The translations under genes and the position numbers were made by a program. Below, in pieces: positions 53,595 to 62,612 of a stretch of DNA of 64,000 nucleotides. The stretch covers positions 6,151,001-6,215,000 of the forward strand of contig NZ_CP071793.1 of assembly GCF_017498545.1 (NCBI RefSeq). The letters are read 5' to 3'. The notes beneath the pieces are model-generated. The model saw only the letters and a list, made by a program, of their open reading frames with translations, was not told where the DNA came from and searched no databases. Source of the DNA: Sulfidibacter corallicola. GTDB lineage: Bacteria > Acidobacteriota > Holophagae > Acanthopleuribacterales > Acanthopleuribacteraceae. How positions within the stretch are numbered: position 1 is the stretch's first letter; each line of letters begins with the position of its first letter.

Positions 53595-54640
53595 TGGGGA
53601 GGATCGCGATACCTGAAGAGCGAAACCCATTGCGACTTTGCGTGATTCCGGGGGATGGGATCGGTCGGGAGGTCGTTCCGGCCGCGGTTGCCGTGTTGCA
53701 GGAGTTGTTGCCGGACCTGGAGATCGTGCAGGCCGATGGTGGCTGGGATTGTTTTCAACGCACGGGCACGGCCATGCCGGAAGCGACGCTGCAGGCGGTG
53801 CGCACTTGCGGGGCCGGGTTGTTCGGGGCCGTGTCTTCCCCCAGCCGGGCCGTGACCGGCTATCGCAGCGCCATTCTCACGTTGCGGCGCGAACTGGAGC
53901 TTTTCGCGAATGTGCGTCCCGTTCGCTCCCTGCCGGGATTGACCTCGCGCGAGGATGTGGATTTGATCGTCGTCCGCGAAAACACGGAAGGATTGTACGT
54001 GGGTCGCGAACGCAGCGAGCCCGGTGGTGCGGTGGCGGAACGACGGATCACCGAAGCGGCTTCGCGTCGCATCGGGGCTCGGGCCTTGGACCTGGCTTGC
54101 GGGCATTCGGGCGGACGGCTGACCATCGTGCACAAGGCAAACGTGCTGCCTTTGACCGATGGGCTCTTCCGCGACAGTGTGCGTGCGGTGATCGGAGAGG
54201 CCGAATCACCGCGCGTGGGCGACCTGATCGTGGACGAGCTCCTGGTGGATGTCGCCGCGCTCAAGCTCTTGGAGGCGCCCCAGCGATTCGGTGTGATCGT
54301 GACCACCAACCTGTTCGGTGACATTCTCTCCGATGCCGCCGCACATTGGTGTGGCGGGCTTGGATTGGCGCCTTCGCTGAATTGGGGCGAGGGGGTGGCC
54401 GTGGCCGAACCGGTTCACGGTTCGGCACCCGATATCGCCGGTACCGGAGCGGCCAATCCGGCGGCCGCGATCCTGAGCGCGGCCTTGTTGGTGCGCCATG
54501 TTTGGCAACGACCGGCCATGGCGGATCTGATCGAAGGCGCGGTACGAAGGGCGATGCAGGCGTCAGGCCCCGCCGCGGGCACCGCGGCGATCGGCGATGC
54601 GGTGCGGAGAAACCTCGAGGTGGCGGCGGCTTCGGGCTGA
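53594..54640 (+). CDS. hicdh: Homoisocitrate dehydrogenase
   Basis: A 348-residue member of the isocitrate/isopropylmalate dehydrogenase family, which oxidises homoisocitrate to 2-oxoadipate with NAD+. VIPGDGIGREVVPAA is the N-terminal motif, with SPSRAVTGYRSAILTLRRELELFANVRPV as the substrate region in part. IVVRENTEGLYVGRE, HKANVLPLTDGLF, TTNLFGDILSDAAA and PVHGSAPDIAGTGAANP follow. The SPSR start of the substrate loop resembles Thermus HICDH rather than the LeuB 'EAVGGP' style. The ATG overlaps the small-subunit stop in TGATG. It closes the operon; genes for the later lysine steps are not next to it. Confidence 0.88.
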   Translation: MGRIAIPEERNPLRLCVIPGDGIGREVVPAAVAVLQELLPDLEIVQADGGWDCFQRTGTAMPEATLQAVRTCGAGLFGAVSSPSRAVTGYRSAILTLRRELELFANVRPVRSLPGLTSREDVDLIVVRENTEGLYVGRERSEPGGAVAERRITEAASRRIGARALDLACGHSGGRLTIVHKANVLPLTDGLFRDSVRAVIGEAESPRVGDLIVDELLVDVAALKLLEAPQRFGVIVTTNLFGDILSDAAAHWCGGLGLAPSLNWGEGVAVAEPVHGSAPDIAGTGAANPAAAILSAALLVRHVWQRPAMADLIEGAVRRAMQASGPAAGTAAIGDAVRRNLEVAAASG

Positions 54641-54772
54641 TCGGGACATACTGCGGCGTCGGCGAGGTACCGGCGCCGCTCCGCTGCGCTCGCCGAATCT
54701 ACCGTTGCCAAACCTGCCACTTTCGTCGAAGTGTGTTGTTTCGCAGTCCCCGAATGCCGAGAGAGGCCAGGT

Positions 54773-54810
54773 GCCTGTAGGTGGAGCAGCCTGCTCCACC
54801 AATCGAAGCG
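54773..54810 (+). repeat. Palindromic repeat, family copy B
   Basis: GCCTGTAGG, then arms GGTGGAGCA/TGCTCCACC with GCC between, then AATCGAAGC. Preceded by CGAATGCCGAGAGAGG. Confidence 0.9.
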
Positions 54811-54921
54811 ACTCAACCTTACGGTTTATCAGGATGCCCAAGAGCGAAGCCGATTCTTTCCCGAAACGCCCTCTCCGAAGTACCCATCCTCGCTGTTCCC
54901 GACTACCGAGAGAGAAACCAT

Positions 54922-54958
54922 GCCTGTAGGTGGAGCAGCCTGCTCCACCAATCGAAGC
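54922..54958 (+). repeat. Palindromic repeat, family copy C
   Basis: Same unit as copy B, 149 bases on, with the related preceding flank ACCGAGAGAGAAACCAT. Confidence 0.9.
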
Positions 54959-55189
54959 CCAGCGGCATCGGAGAAGACAGAAACCTAGGAGCGAAGCTCC
55001 TTCTTTCGTGGAAGGGCCTCCCTCAAAGTGCATGGTCTCGCATTCCTCGTACGCGGAGAGAGGCGTTATCGCTGCAGTCATCATGAACTCACAACCAAGC
55101 GGGAACAGCGGACAGCGCATTTCGGCGAAGGCCCTTCGGCATGGCGACGGGCTCTGCTCTTTGGCGGCTGTCTTCTCCTGCGTTGAGTT

Positions 55190-55226
55190 GCTTCGATTGG
55201 TGGAGCAGGCTGCTCCACCTACAGGC
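55190..55226 (-). repeat. Palindromic repeat, family copy D (inverted)
   Basis: The same unit in reverse orientation, followed by CTCTCTCGGCATTCGGGAA, the reverse complement of the flank of copy B. Confidence 0.9.
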
Positions 55227-55483
55227 ACCACACCTCTCTCGGCATTCGGGAACTGCCGGGCAAAGCTCTTCGATGTGGACGTTTAGGGCAACCCTCGGCT
55301 CACGCTTCATCGCTTCCGGGACCGCTTCGAAGTGTCGGTCCAGCGCCCTGGGCGGGCCCGGCCCCCACAGGCCTGGTTTCTCTCTCTGCATGCGGGAACT
55401 GGGAGGCAGCGCATTTCGGCGAAGGTCCTTCGGCATCGCGATGGGCTTCGCGCTTTGACGTTGTTTTTCTTCGATTCCGAGTT

Positions 55484-55520
55484 GCTTCGATTGGTGGAGC
55501 AAGCTGCTCCACCTACAGGC
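55484..55520 (-). repeat. Palindromic repeat, family copy E (inverted)
   Basis: The same unit in reverse orientation, with AGC spacer, followed by CTCTCTTGGCGTACGGGAA. Confidence 0.9.
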
Positions 55521-55650
55521 ATGGCATCTCTCTTGGCGTACGGGAACTTCTCGGTGCGTCACTTCGGCGGTGGGCTCCAGCCGAAAAAAGCCCGAAAAGC
55601 CGGCCAGGTGGCACGGCCTTTCGGGCTTTCGTTTCAATCGAAGCGAGCGA

Positions 55651-58062
55651 TTATTTCAGCGTGCGCTGGAACAGTTCGTGGATCCGACGGTATTCGTCGT
55701 ACCAGCCCGAGGGAGTCTGGAAGGTGTGCGGTTCGACGGGATAGGAACTCAGTTCCCAATTTTTCTTGCCGAGCTCGATCAGCTTCTGCGCCAATCGCAC
55801 CGAGTCCTGGTAGTGCACGTTGTCGTCCACCATGCCGTGGCAGATGAGCAGGTGCCCTTTCAACCCTTCCGCGAAATAGATCGGCGAGCTGCGGCGATAG
55901 GCCTCGGGGTCCAGCCGCGGCGTGTTCAAGATCCGGCTGGTGTACCAGTGGTGGTAGTAGGCCCAATCGGTCACCGGGCGCAGGGCCGCGCCGGCTTGGA
56001 ACACGTCCGGCTGGTCGAACATCGCCATCAAGGCGATGAAACCACCGTACGAGCCGCCGTAGACACCCAGACGATCTGCCGAAATACCGTGTTTTTCCAC
56101 CAGGAACTTGGCGCCGTCGATCACGTCGTTCAAGTCGCGGCCGCCCATGTGGCGGTAGATGCCCGTACGCCAGTCGCGACCGTAACCGGCCGAGGCGGTG
56201 TAGTCGGGATCGAGCACGGTGTATCCTTCCCGCATCAACAGGTTGTGGAACATGTACTCGCGGAAATAGCCGCTCCACCCGAAGTGGGCGTTTTGGAGAT
56301 AGCCCGCACCGTGGACAAACACGACGCCGGCGCCATTGGGATTCTCCGGCACGTAGAGGCGCGCGTACACTTCCTTGCCGTCGCGATTCTTGTAGGTGAC
56401 GACTCGGGGTTTCACCCAGCTTTTGGCCTTGAATGCCTCGGAGCGCCCATCGTACAGCGTCTCCCAGCGCTTGCCGCGACGAACCCGGACCTGGTTGGGG
56501 GCATTGCTCTGGGCGAACAGTTCGACCATGGTGCCGTCGTGGGCCAGCGCCACGCGGTGATGGCCCACGCCGTTCGTCAGCTTTTGCATCTTGCCGCCCT
56601 TGGTGGGCATCCGGTAGAAGTGGAGCTCGCCGGGATGTTCCCTGTTGGCGTGAAAGTACCAGTACTTGTTTTCCGGGCCGACGAACGGATTGAACACCTC
56701 GAAATCGCCTTTGGTCACCGGCTTGGTCTGCTTGCTGGCCAGGTCGTAGGTGTACAGGTGCTGGAACTCGGTTTCGTCCGAAAGCCACGAGATCCGGCTG
56801 CCGTCGGGCACCCAGTTCGCCGCGCCACCGACCCAGGCGTCGAGGCCCTCGTTTCGCATGAAGAACTGAATCCAGGCCGGATCATACTGGTGATAGACGA
56901 CTTCCTTGTTCATTGTGGCGGGGTCTACCTTGAGGACCCACTTGTCCTTCCAGTCCCGGCTGAAGACCGTGACCAGATAATGTGAATCGCTGGGATGGAA
57001 GCCGGAGGGCACGAAATACACCGAACGAGGCCCTTCGGGGGTGGCCGGCAGATATTTCCGATCTTCTTCGGAGATTTTGTCTTTGATCTCGGCGAGGCGA
57101 TCGGTCTCGATTTCGGGGAGATCGGAAATGTCCAACCAGGAAAGTTTGTCCTCTTGGCGATCCCAGATCGCCAGTTTCCAGGTCGGCGTCTGATGGCCCA
57201 CGCGCGGGCGCGCGTTCTTGGCCTGCACTTCCGCTTCCTCGTTGATGAATTCCGCGTATTGGGTGGGGTCGCCCTCGTTTTCCGGTTCCAAGGCGATCGC
57301 CACGAAGCGAAGATCGGCGGAGATGTCCAGCATGTGGCGATCGTGCTCGCTCACGTGCTTGCGGCCGATGCGGTGATCGGGACCCAGGTACAGGGGCTTG
57401 GGCTTGGCGTAGCCGCCGGCACCGCGGCGGATTTCCGCGTCGGCCTTGGCGGCCTCTTCCGCCACGTAGCGTTTGTCGACCTCGGTCAGCATGCGACGTT
57501 CTTCCGCGTGGTACCAACTGTCCGCGGGTTTTGGCTCGTCGCTCATCTGCAGGGACGTCAACTGGACGAGGCGACCCTGGCCGGGATCGAACTGAAATAG
57601 ATCGTTGCCTTCGCGGAAAACGATCTTTCCATCAGGGGTGAAACGGACGAACCGGACCCATTCGTCGCGGGCGATCATGGGCGCCAGCGCCGCGTCCCCA
57701 TGTGAGGACCAGAGATCGCCCTCGATTTCGGCGACCCGCAAATCCTTATGGAAAAAATTTTCCGAAACCAGTGCCTCGGAAAGCGCCTCGCGCGTCACGG
57801 GTACGACCTTTCCGTCCGCCAGTTGGATCATCAGGCGTTTTGCGGGGTGGGGGAGCGGCTGGGTCACACTGAGGTGAACGGTCTTGCCGTCGGGGGTGAT
57901 CGTCAGGCTCTCCGGCAGTTCACCGATCCAGTAACGATCCTGCATGATGGTTTTCAAATCGAGCTCTTGGGCTGACAGTGGCGCGAGCGCTCCGAAGAGC
58001 ACGAGCAGGCACAGCGGTGCGAGGCCTTCGAGCCGCCACTTGAGTCGGGAGAATTGGTTCAC
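55651..58062 (-). CDS. Secreted S9 family prolyl oligopeptidase (DPP IV-like)
   Basis: An 803-residue serine peptidase. The signal peptide (LAPLCLLVLFGALAPLSAQ) fits export. Residues about 40-530 are a beta-propeller-like N-domain. Residues about 560-803 are the alpha/beta-hydrolase domain: GVYGGSYGG with Ser671, MVDDNVHYQDS with the catalytic Asp, and VEPHTFQTP with the His. S9 enzymes of this form cleave short peptides, often after proline. GTG 58062 is chosen because GCGGAG lies 8 bases upstream; the longer frame has an unlikely leader. Transcribed alone toward the repeat array. Confidence 0.9.
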   Translation of the reverse strand: MNQFSRLKWRLEGLAPLCLLVLFGALAPLSAQELDLKTIMQDRYWIGELPESLTITPDGKTVHLSVTQPLPHPAKRLMIQLADGKVVPVTREALSEALVSENFFHKDLRVAEIEGDLWSSHGDAALAPMIARDEWVRFVRFTPDGKIVFREGNDLFQFDPGQGRLVQLTSLQMSDEPKPADSWYHAEERRMLTEVDKRYVAEEAAKADAEIRRGAGGYAKPKPLYLGPDHRIGRKHVSEHDRHMLDISADLRFVAIALEPENEGDPTQYAEFINEEAEVQAKNARPRVGHQTPTWKLAIWDRQEDKLSWLDISDLPEIETDRLAEIKDKISEEDRKYLPATPEGPRSVYFVPSGFHPSDSHYLVTVFSRDWKDKWVLKVDPATMNKEVVYHQYDPAWIQFFMRNEGLDAWVGGAANWVPDGSRISWLSDETEFQHLYTYDLASKQTKPVTKGDFEVFNPFVGPENKYWYFHANREHPGELHFYRMPTKGGKMQKLTNGVGHHRVALAHDGTMVELFAQSNAPNQVRVRRGKRWETLYDGRSEAFKAKSWVKPRVVTYKNRDGKEVYARLYVPENPNGAGVVFVHGAGYLQNAHFGWSGYFREYMFHNLLMREGYTVLDPDYTASAGYGRDWRTGIYRHMGGRDLNDVIDGAKFLVEKHGISADRLGVYGGSYGGFIALMAMFDQPDVFQAGAALRPVTDWAYYHHWYTSRILNTPRLDPEAYRRSSPIYFAEGLKGHLLICHGMVDDNVHYQDSVRLAQKLIELGKKNWELSSYPVEPHTFQTPSGWYDEYRRIHELFQRTLK

Positions 58063-58557
58063 AGCAGACTCCGCAATATTAATCTTCCTTCGACAGGCAG
58101 GGGACATGCCCTCTTCACGAGAGAAGGAGACCAGCGGATCCTGGAACACGGCGGCGAATCGTTTTCAAAACGACAGCCGGTTCGGTCGAAACCGAACATC
58201 TGCGCGATCTTCGTGTGTGCACTACCCAACGCGTCGAAGCAGGGATCCCTTTCAAAAAGTCATAGGGATACAGGGTCGATCATTGGGCGCCATCATAACA
58301 TAGGGCCTGCCGATTCAAGGGGATTGCGACAGGGGAAGAAGCCTTCGGTGGCGTTGCTGGAAAGCGCGCTCGCCATGGTTCGGGGAAACCGGGATGGATC
58401 GACCGGTGACCACGGCGATCACCCTGCAAAATACGCGATGGACGGCCGTCGCCATGGGGCGCGGCCGCGACCACAGGTCATCGCTTTCCCGAAAAACCCC
58501 ATCAACCGAATCCCGCGCTGCTCAGGCCTGATCTATGGCTTTCACATCGGACGGGAA
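58063..58557. other. Gene-less stretch between S9 peptidase and HU/IHF gene
   Basis: There are 495 bases, both neighbours on the minus strand. It must carry the S9 promoter; none is convincing, and no terminator for the HU gene was found. Confidence 0.4.
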
Positions 58558-58845
58558 TCAGTTGTTGGCGTTGATCAGCTCTTTCAATTGTTTGCCGACT
58601 TTGAAATAAGGAACTTTTTTCGGCGCGACTTCCACGCTTTCACCTGTTCGAGGGTTGCGACCGGTGCGCGGACCTCTTTCTCGTATACGGAAGCTGCCGA
58701 AACCCCTCAGTTCAACCCCTTCTCCGTGGTTGAGGGCGCTCACAACACACTCCAGAAAGGTATTCACCACCATTTCTGCATCTCTTTTGCTCACGTTGAT
58801 GGACCGCGAGACAGCCTCAACGAGGTCTGCTTTTGTCATTGACAC
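58558..58845 (-). CDS. HU/IHF family DNA-binding protein
   Basis: A 95-residue histone-like protein. MTKADLVEAVSRSINVSK is the N-terminal dimerisation helix, followed by VELRGFGSFRIRERGPRTGRNPRTGE in part. It contains the GFGSF turn and the basic beta-arm with GRNP at the tip. Length matches IHF/HU. The proline at the arm tip bends DNA. Whether it is an IHF-alpha, IHF-beta or HU orthologue cannot be decided. I give GTG 58845 as start because AGGAG is 9 bases before it; ATG 58839 is two codons later. Confidence 0.93.
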   Translation of the reverse strand: MSMTKADLVEAVSRSINVSKRDAEMVVNTFLECVVSALNHGEGVELRGFGSFRIRERGPRTGRNPRTGESVEVAPKKVPYFKVGKQLKELINANN

Positions 58846-59334
58846 GGTTACCCAGCTCCTCTTCTCAGGATGATCGTTGAATGATCTTCGAAGTTTTCTT
58901 TAGACTGCTCTCTTTAAAATAGTTACCGTTTTTCGAATTGTCAATACCTCAAAAATGGGTTACGGCGCTTTTTTCGAAAAAGTGCGTCCTCCCACTCCAA
59001 ACGATCGACACTCGCTCACCTCGCTTTTTTGTCGTGATGAGGTGTCGCGTTTTGGAGGTATCTTCGTTGTGATTCGTGTGGTGTTAAAAGTAATCTAACC
59101 CGTCTATCGGCACCTGCGCCATAAAATTAACTAAAATAAGGCCTTGATCTTAGAAAAAATTTAATTGGGTTGGAGCGGGCCCTTTCCCGACACGGTTTCC
59201 CATGCAACCGCAAGCCTGACGGGTCCCTGGGAAACGGATCTCGTGCAAACCCCTGTCTTGGAGTAAACCACTTGTAAAAAATAGTTTGACTGAGATTTTG
59301 CAAGGGTGGGGCGTCAGTCGCCCCGGGCTCGGAT
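58846..59334. other. AT-rich stretch upstream of the HU/IHF gene
   Basis: There are 489 bases, markedly AT-richer than average around 58890-59170. It contains the HU/IHF promoter; otherwise nothing was identified. Confidence 0.5.
58916..58944 (-). promoter_or_regulatory. Sigma-70 promoter of the HU/IHF gene
   Basis: On the minus strand a perfect TTGACA (58939-58944), a 17-base spacer and TATTTT (58916-58921). Confidence 0.75.
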
Positions 59335-59628
59335 TTACGGCTCGATCAGAAGGTTCGTGATGCGCCGATTGAATGCTCGAGCCTTGCGCAGCAACTCGCC
59401 GCGGCCGTTTTCCAACTGGCGCCGCCAACCGCTGTCAGGTACGTGTAGAATCAGCGTGTTGTCTTCCAGAACCATCTCTTCGATTCGGTCGCCGATCAAG
59501 GGCCCGAAGATCAATCGAGGTTGGTCTGTCAGGCAGTGTTTTTTCAACCCTGGCAGGGCATTTTCGCGTATCAGCGTTTCGGTCAACGTCGCAATCGGCG
59601 TCATTTTTCTCAGGCGTTTGGTCCGCAT
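59335..59628 (-). CDS. dciA: DciA-family (DUF721) protein, probable helicase loader
   Basis: A 97-residue protein. The core, LIFGPLIGDRIEEMVLEDNTLILHV, then SGWRRQLENGRGELLRKA in part, follows the DUF721 pattern: a small beta-sheet, a 'V-x-x-S-x-W-x-x-E/Q-L' motif and a C-terminal helix. DciA proteins load the replicative DnaB helicase in bacteria that lack DnaC. GGAGG precedes ATG 59628 by 5 bases; the longer frame adds an Arg-rich leader. DnaB or DnaA genes are not in this window. The match is by eye and the domain is short. Confidence 0.6.
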   Translation of the reverse strand: MRTKRLRKMTPIATLTETLIRENALPGLKKHCLTDQPRLIFGPLIGDRIEEMVLEDNTLILHVPDSGWRRQLENGRGELLRKARAFNRRITNLLIEP

Positions 59629-59906
59629 CGCTACCTCCGGAGGGGTGCCGCGCCTATTGTGAAACAAATCTCCCTCATTCCAAAGCCACAATTCGTGGGT
59701 CCGCACCATGGCGACAGGTCGTCTCTCCCTCGAAGGCAGAAATCCGGGCCTTGTCTCTCGAATCGGGCACAACCACCACACCAATAGATCGGTGCCTGCA
59801 AGGTGAAATGAAGCCTTGATCTAAGTTGTTTTGGAACAGTAGATTGCGCGGGTGGTATGTGGCTTGCTTTGGTGCCTGTGAACGATACTCTATGGGGGCC
59901 GACCCG

Positions 59907-62504
59907 ATGACGACTCAGCTCAAGTCATCCATGATACGTGTTTTGACCACGTGCGTATTTTTATCTTGCCTTTCTGTTGGGGCCATCGAGATTCGCACCA
60001 ATATTAAAGAAGTCTCCCATGAGAGAGATTTTCAGTCCTTGGGTTTTTTCTTCCTGGACGTGGACAACGACGCCTTTGCCAATGCCAGTCCCGAAAACCC
60101 TATCTATATTCGCTTCAATACCGCTTTTTCCAACGGGTGGTCCAAGACCCTCGTCGATTTGCGGACCGGCTCCAACGGCGTACCGATCAACCTCGCGATC
60201 TCCCCCGCCAACAGCACGACGTCCCTGCACCCTGGAGTGCCGCCGACCGCGGTTCAATTGGTGCGGCTCATCAAGGGCGAAACCCAGGGCTGGATCCGGG
60301 TGACCTATTCCTCTTCGGTGTGGATCGACGGCGGCTCGGGTGGTGTCTCGCCATCCGAAGCGCAGCCGGTGACCTTCGGCCTGGGCCTGCGGGGCGGCGA
60401 ATCGGTCAATCCGCGGTCCAACACCAGTACCGGCGGCAATGAATTCGACACCATCCCGGCCTTTACCGCCAGCACGGTGCTGTTCGCCGATTACCGGGAA
60501 ACGCCGAGCTTTGGCGAAGGTACCCTCGAGACGCTCGATTTTCAGGCTTACGACAGCACTTCGCGAGGCATCGAGTCGGGTAGCCCGATTCCCGGGGCCG
60601 TGTTGTCCATCGCGTTCTCCAACGACAATCTCGTGGCGCGCGGCGTTTCCAGTCTTCCCTGTTTGGAATACCATTTCCAACCCGACGATTTCGAGTCGGT
60701 CGTGACGCCGCAACCGCTGTCGCGCTTCGATTTGGTGGGCATGCGGACCTACGGCATCAACTCCCCACCCGTGTACATTTCGAATACCAGCGATTTTCCC
60801 TGGCAGGCCGGTACCCGTTTGTTTCTCGTTCTCCCGGAATTCAATGTCGAGAGCTACGTGAAAGGCTGGCCACAAAGTACCACTCATTTCGATAGTGCGC
60901 GCGAGATCCTCATGTTCGCGAGGGACGTCGAAGTCAGCGGGGTTCCCGACACTTCCTGGGAAGTGAACAAGATCATGTGGGGCGATTCGATCTTCGCCGG
61001 CTACGAGATCGTCCTCAAAGAGGGTGAGTTCCCGGTGGATACCACGCTTCAGGTGGATGGGCTCTACGCCGAAGTGGATGCGGAAGATCTCGAATCGGCA
61101 CGGCTCTCTCTCGAATTGAGCGGTTACTACCGCCACCAAACGGTGACGGATGGGGAATTTCGCTGGCTTCATCTTTCCGCGCGCCGCACGTTCGACCTGG
61201 AGGCATCCGAAGGTAGCTTTCAACGGCAGGTTCTGCCGTACACGGCCTTCGACGAAACGGAATGGAAATTCCAAGCCCAGGTCGTGAACACCCATGCCGG
61301 TAAGAACCGCGTGAGCGTCCATTTCTACAATCGCCACGGCATTCTCTTGCGGGTGTTCGGTCCTCATGAACTGAACGCCTTCGAACGCCTCGAGTTCGAC
61401 CTCAACGAGTTGTTCGGTCCGGATGCCGATCGCCTGTTGGCCTGGGTCGAATTGCTCTCCGAACATTCGGCGACCGCGGTCGGGATCATCGAGGATGAGG
61501 CCCGCAGCATGCTGGATATCTATAGTAGTAACGATCGTCCGGTCGATACGCTGTATGGCGCGCATCTTCCGGCGCAGATCGGTGCCTGGGAAACCAAGGC
61601 GCTGGTGGTTTCGACGGATCTCGAAAAAGAAACGAGCTACTTCCTGCAATTGCCCGGAGCGGCCGAGCGCCAGTTGAGCGGATTTTTCTTCCCTGGCGGA
61701 ACGGCGGTCCTGGACGACGAGGACTTCGTCGCTGACGAGGAACGCAGCCCCTGGTTCCAGGTTCAGGGTTCGTCGCAGTCCGGAGCCGGTTTGCTCTACT
61801 ACTTCCGAAAGGACCGCGGCGATCAATTGGTATCGACGCCGCTGAACGTGGAGCCGCAGAAAAACTGGCGTTACGACCACGTGGGCGATCTCAAGAACCT
61901 TTGGTGGAACGGCCTGGTGATCCTGAACCAGAACGATCGGGCCGTCGAAGTGACCGTGCGCGGGTTCGGTGCCGACAACCAGGAAATCGAATCCAATACG
62001 TTCTCGATCGCCGCAAAGGAAAAGTTCGTGAATGTGTTGACCGCGGTGTTGCCCTACTTCGACGATCCCTATTTCACGCGAATCGAGGTGGTCTCCAACG
62101 TTCCCGTCGTCTCTTTCCTGCTGATGGGGCAAGAGGGCTTCTCGGTGTTGACGGCCGTCAACGGCAACATTCCCACCAGTGCCCACCAAATGGTTCCCTA
62201 TGCGCCGAGACGTGAAGACGGGTTCCTGGGCCTGGCGGTGATCAATCCCTGGAACCAGAGCAATACCGTCGAGATCGGGTTCTATCGCGCCGACGGCAGC
62301 CTCGGCGAGACCCGCCAAGTCAACCTGGCGGCCTACGGCAAGCAGTTGACGCTGCTGCAGCAGCTCGTGGACGACCCGCTGCAGTACAGCCACCTCGTCC
62401 TCGAGAGTTCGCTGTCCTTCCGCACCTTCGCCCTGGCCGGAGGCAACGGCATCGAGCAGTTGGCCACGGTCGACGCCGTGCTCGTCACCTCGCCCGACGA
62501 TTGA
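59907..62504 (+). CDS. Large secreted protein with repeated beta-sandwich units
   Basis: An 865-residue protein. The signal peptide lies near the start (MIRVLTTCVFLSCLSVGA, within the first ~26 residues). Residues about 30-320 have alternating hydrophobic strands typical of an adhesin or carbohydrate-binding module (YRETPSFGEGTLETLDFQAY). Residues about 430-865 hold several units of about 100 residues, such as VVNTHAGKNRVSVHFYNRHG, GLVILNQNDRAVEVTVRGFG and GLAVINPWNQSNTVEIGFYR. They share the style 'N-x-x-x-x-x-x-V-x-x-x-x-(Y/F)-x-x-x-G' seen in the proteins at 3696 and 28367. ATG 59907 is tentative. Terminator at 62577. Function unknown; probably cell-surface or extracellular. Confidence 0.7.
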   Translation: MTTQLKSSMIRVLTTCVFLSCLSVGAIEIRTNIKEVSHERDFQSLGFFFLDVDNDAFANASPENPIYIRFNTAFSNGWSKTLVDLRTGSNGVPINLAISPANSTTSLHPGVPPTAVQLVRLIKGETQGWIRVTYSSSVWIDGGSGGVSPSEAQPVTFGLGLRGGESVNPRSNTSTGGNEFDTIPAFTASTVLFADYRETPSFGEGTLETLDFQAYDSTSRGIESGSPIPGAVLSIAFSNDNLVARGVSSLPCLEYHFQPDDFESVVTPQPLSRFDLVGMRTYGINSPPVYISNTSDFPWQAGTRLFLVLPEFNVESYVKGWPQSTTHFDSAREILMFARDVEVSGVPDTSWEVNKIMWGDSIFAGYEIVLKEGEFPVDTTLQVDGLYAEVDAEDLESARLSLELSGYYRHQTVTDGEFRWLHLSARRTFDLEASEGSFQRQVLPYTAFDETEWKFQAQVVNTHAGKNRVSVHFYNRHGILLRVFGPHELNAFERLEFDLNELFGPDADRLLAWVELLSEHSATAVGIIEDEARSMLDIYSSNDRPVDTLYGAHLPAQIGAWETKALVVSTDLEKETSYFLQLPGAAERQLSGFFFPGGTAVLDDEDFVADEERSPWFQVQGSSQSGAGLLYYFRKDRGDQLVSTPLNVEPQKNWRYDHVGDLKNLWWNGLVILNQNDRAVEVTVRGFGADNQEIESNTFSIAAKEKFVNVLTAVLPYFDDPYFTRIEVVSNVPVVSFLLMGQEGFSVLTAVNGNIPTSAHQMVPYAPRREDGFLGLAVINPWNQSNTVEIGFYRADGSLGETRQVNLAAYGKQLTLLQQLVDDPLQYSHLVLESSLSFRTFALAGGNGIEQLATVDAVLVTSPDD

Positions 62505-62576
62505 GATCGATCCCTCGATGGATCACTCTTTTCGACGTGCCACCTCCTTGACGCCTTCGCGGTTCGAATCGGTCGA

Positions 62577-62612
62577 AAGCCTCTGCCCTTCGAGACGCGG
62601 GGGCTTCTTTTA
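62577..62612 (+). terminator. Terminator of the secreted-protein gene
   Basis: AAGCCTCTGC pairs with GCGGGGGCTT (two G-U pairs) across a 10-base loop, followed by CTTTTATT. It slightly overlaps the 3' end of the convergent phosphatase gene. Confidence 0.7.

Larger units (their letters stand above)
54641..55650. other. Gene-less stretch made of a repeat array
   Basis: About 1.0 kb between the convergent lysine operon and S9 peptidase gene. It contains four copies of the palindromic repeat (two plus, two minus) and partly duplicated longer flanks; no gene was recognised. Short open frames here come from the repeats. Confidence 0.8.

Noticed and set aside
54641..55650. CRISPR array in the repeat region
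   Set aside because: Copies occur in both orientations with irregular spacing (about 110-270 bases) and related flanks. There is no regular spacer pattern and no cas gene.
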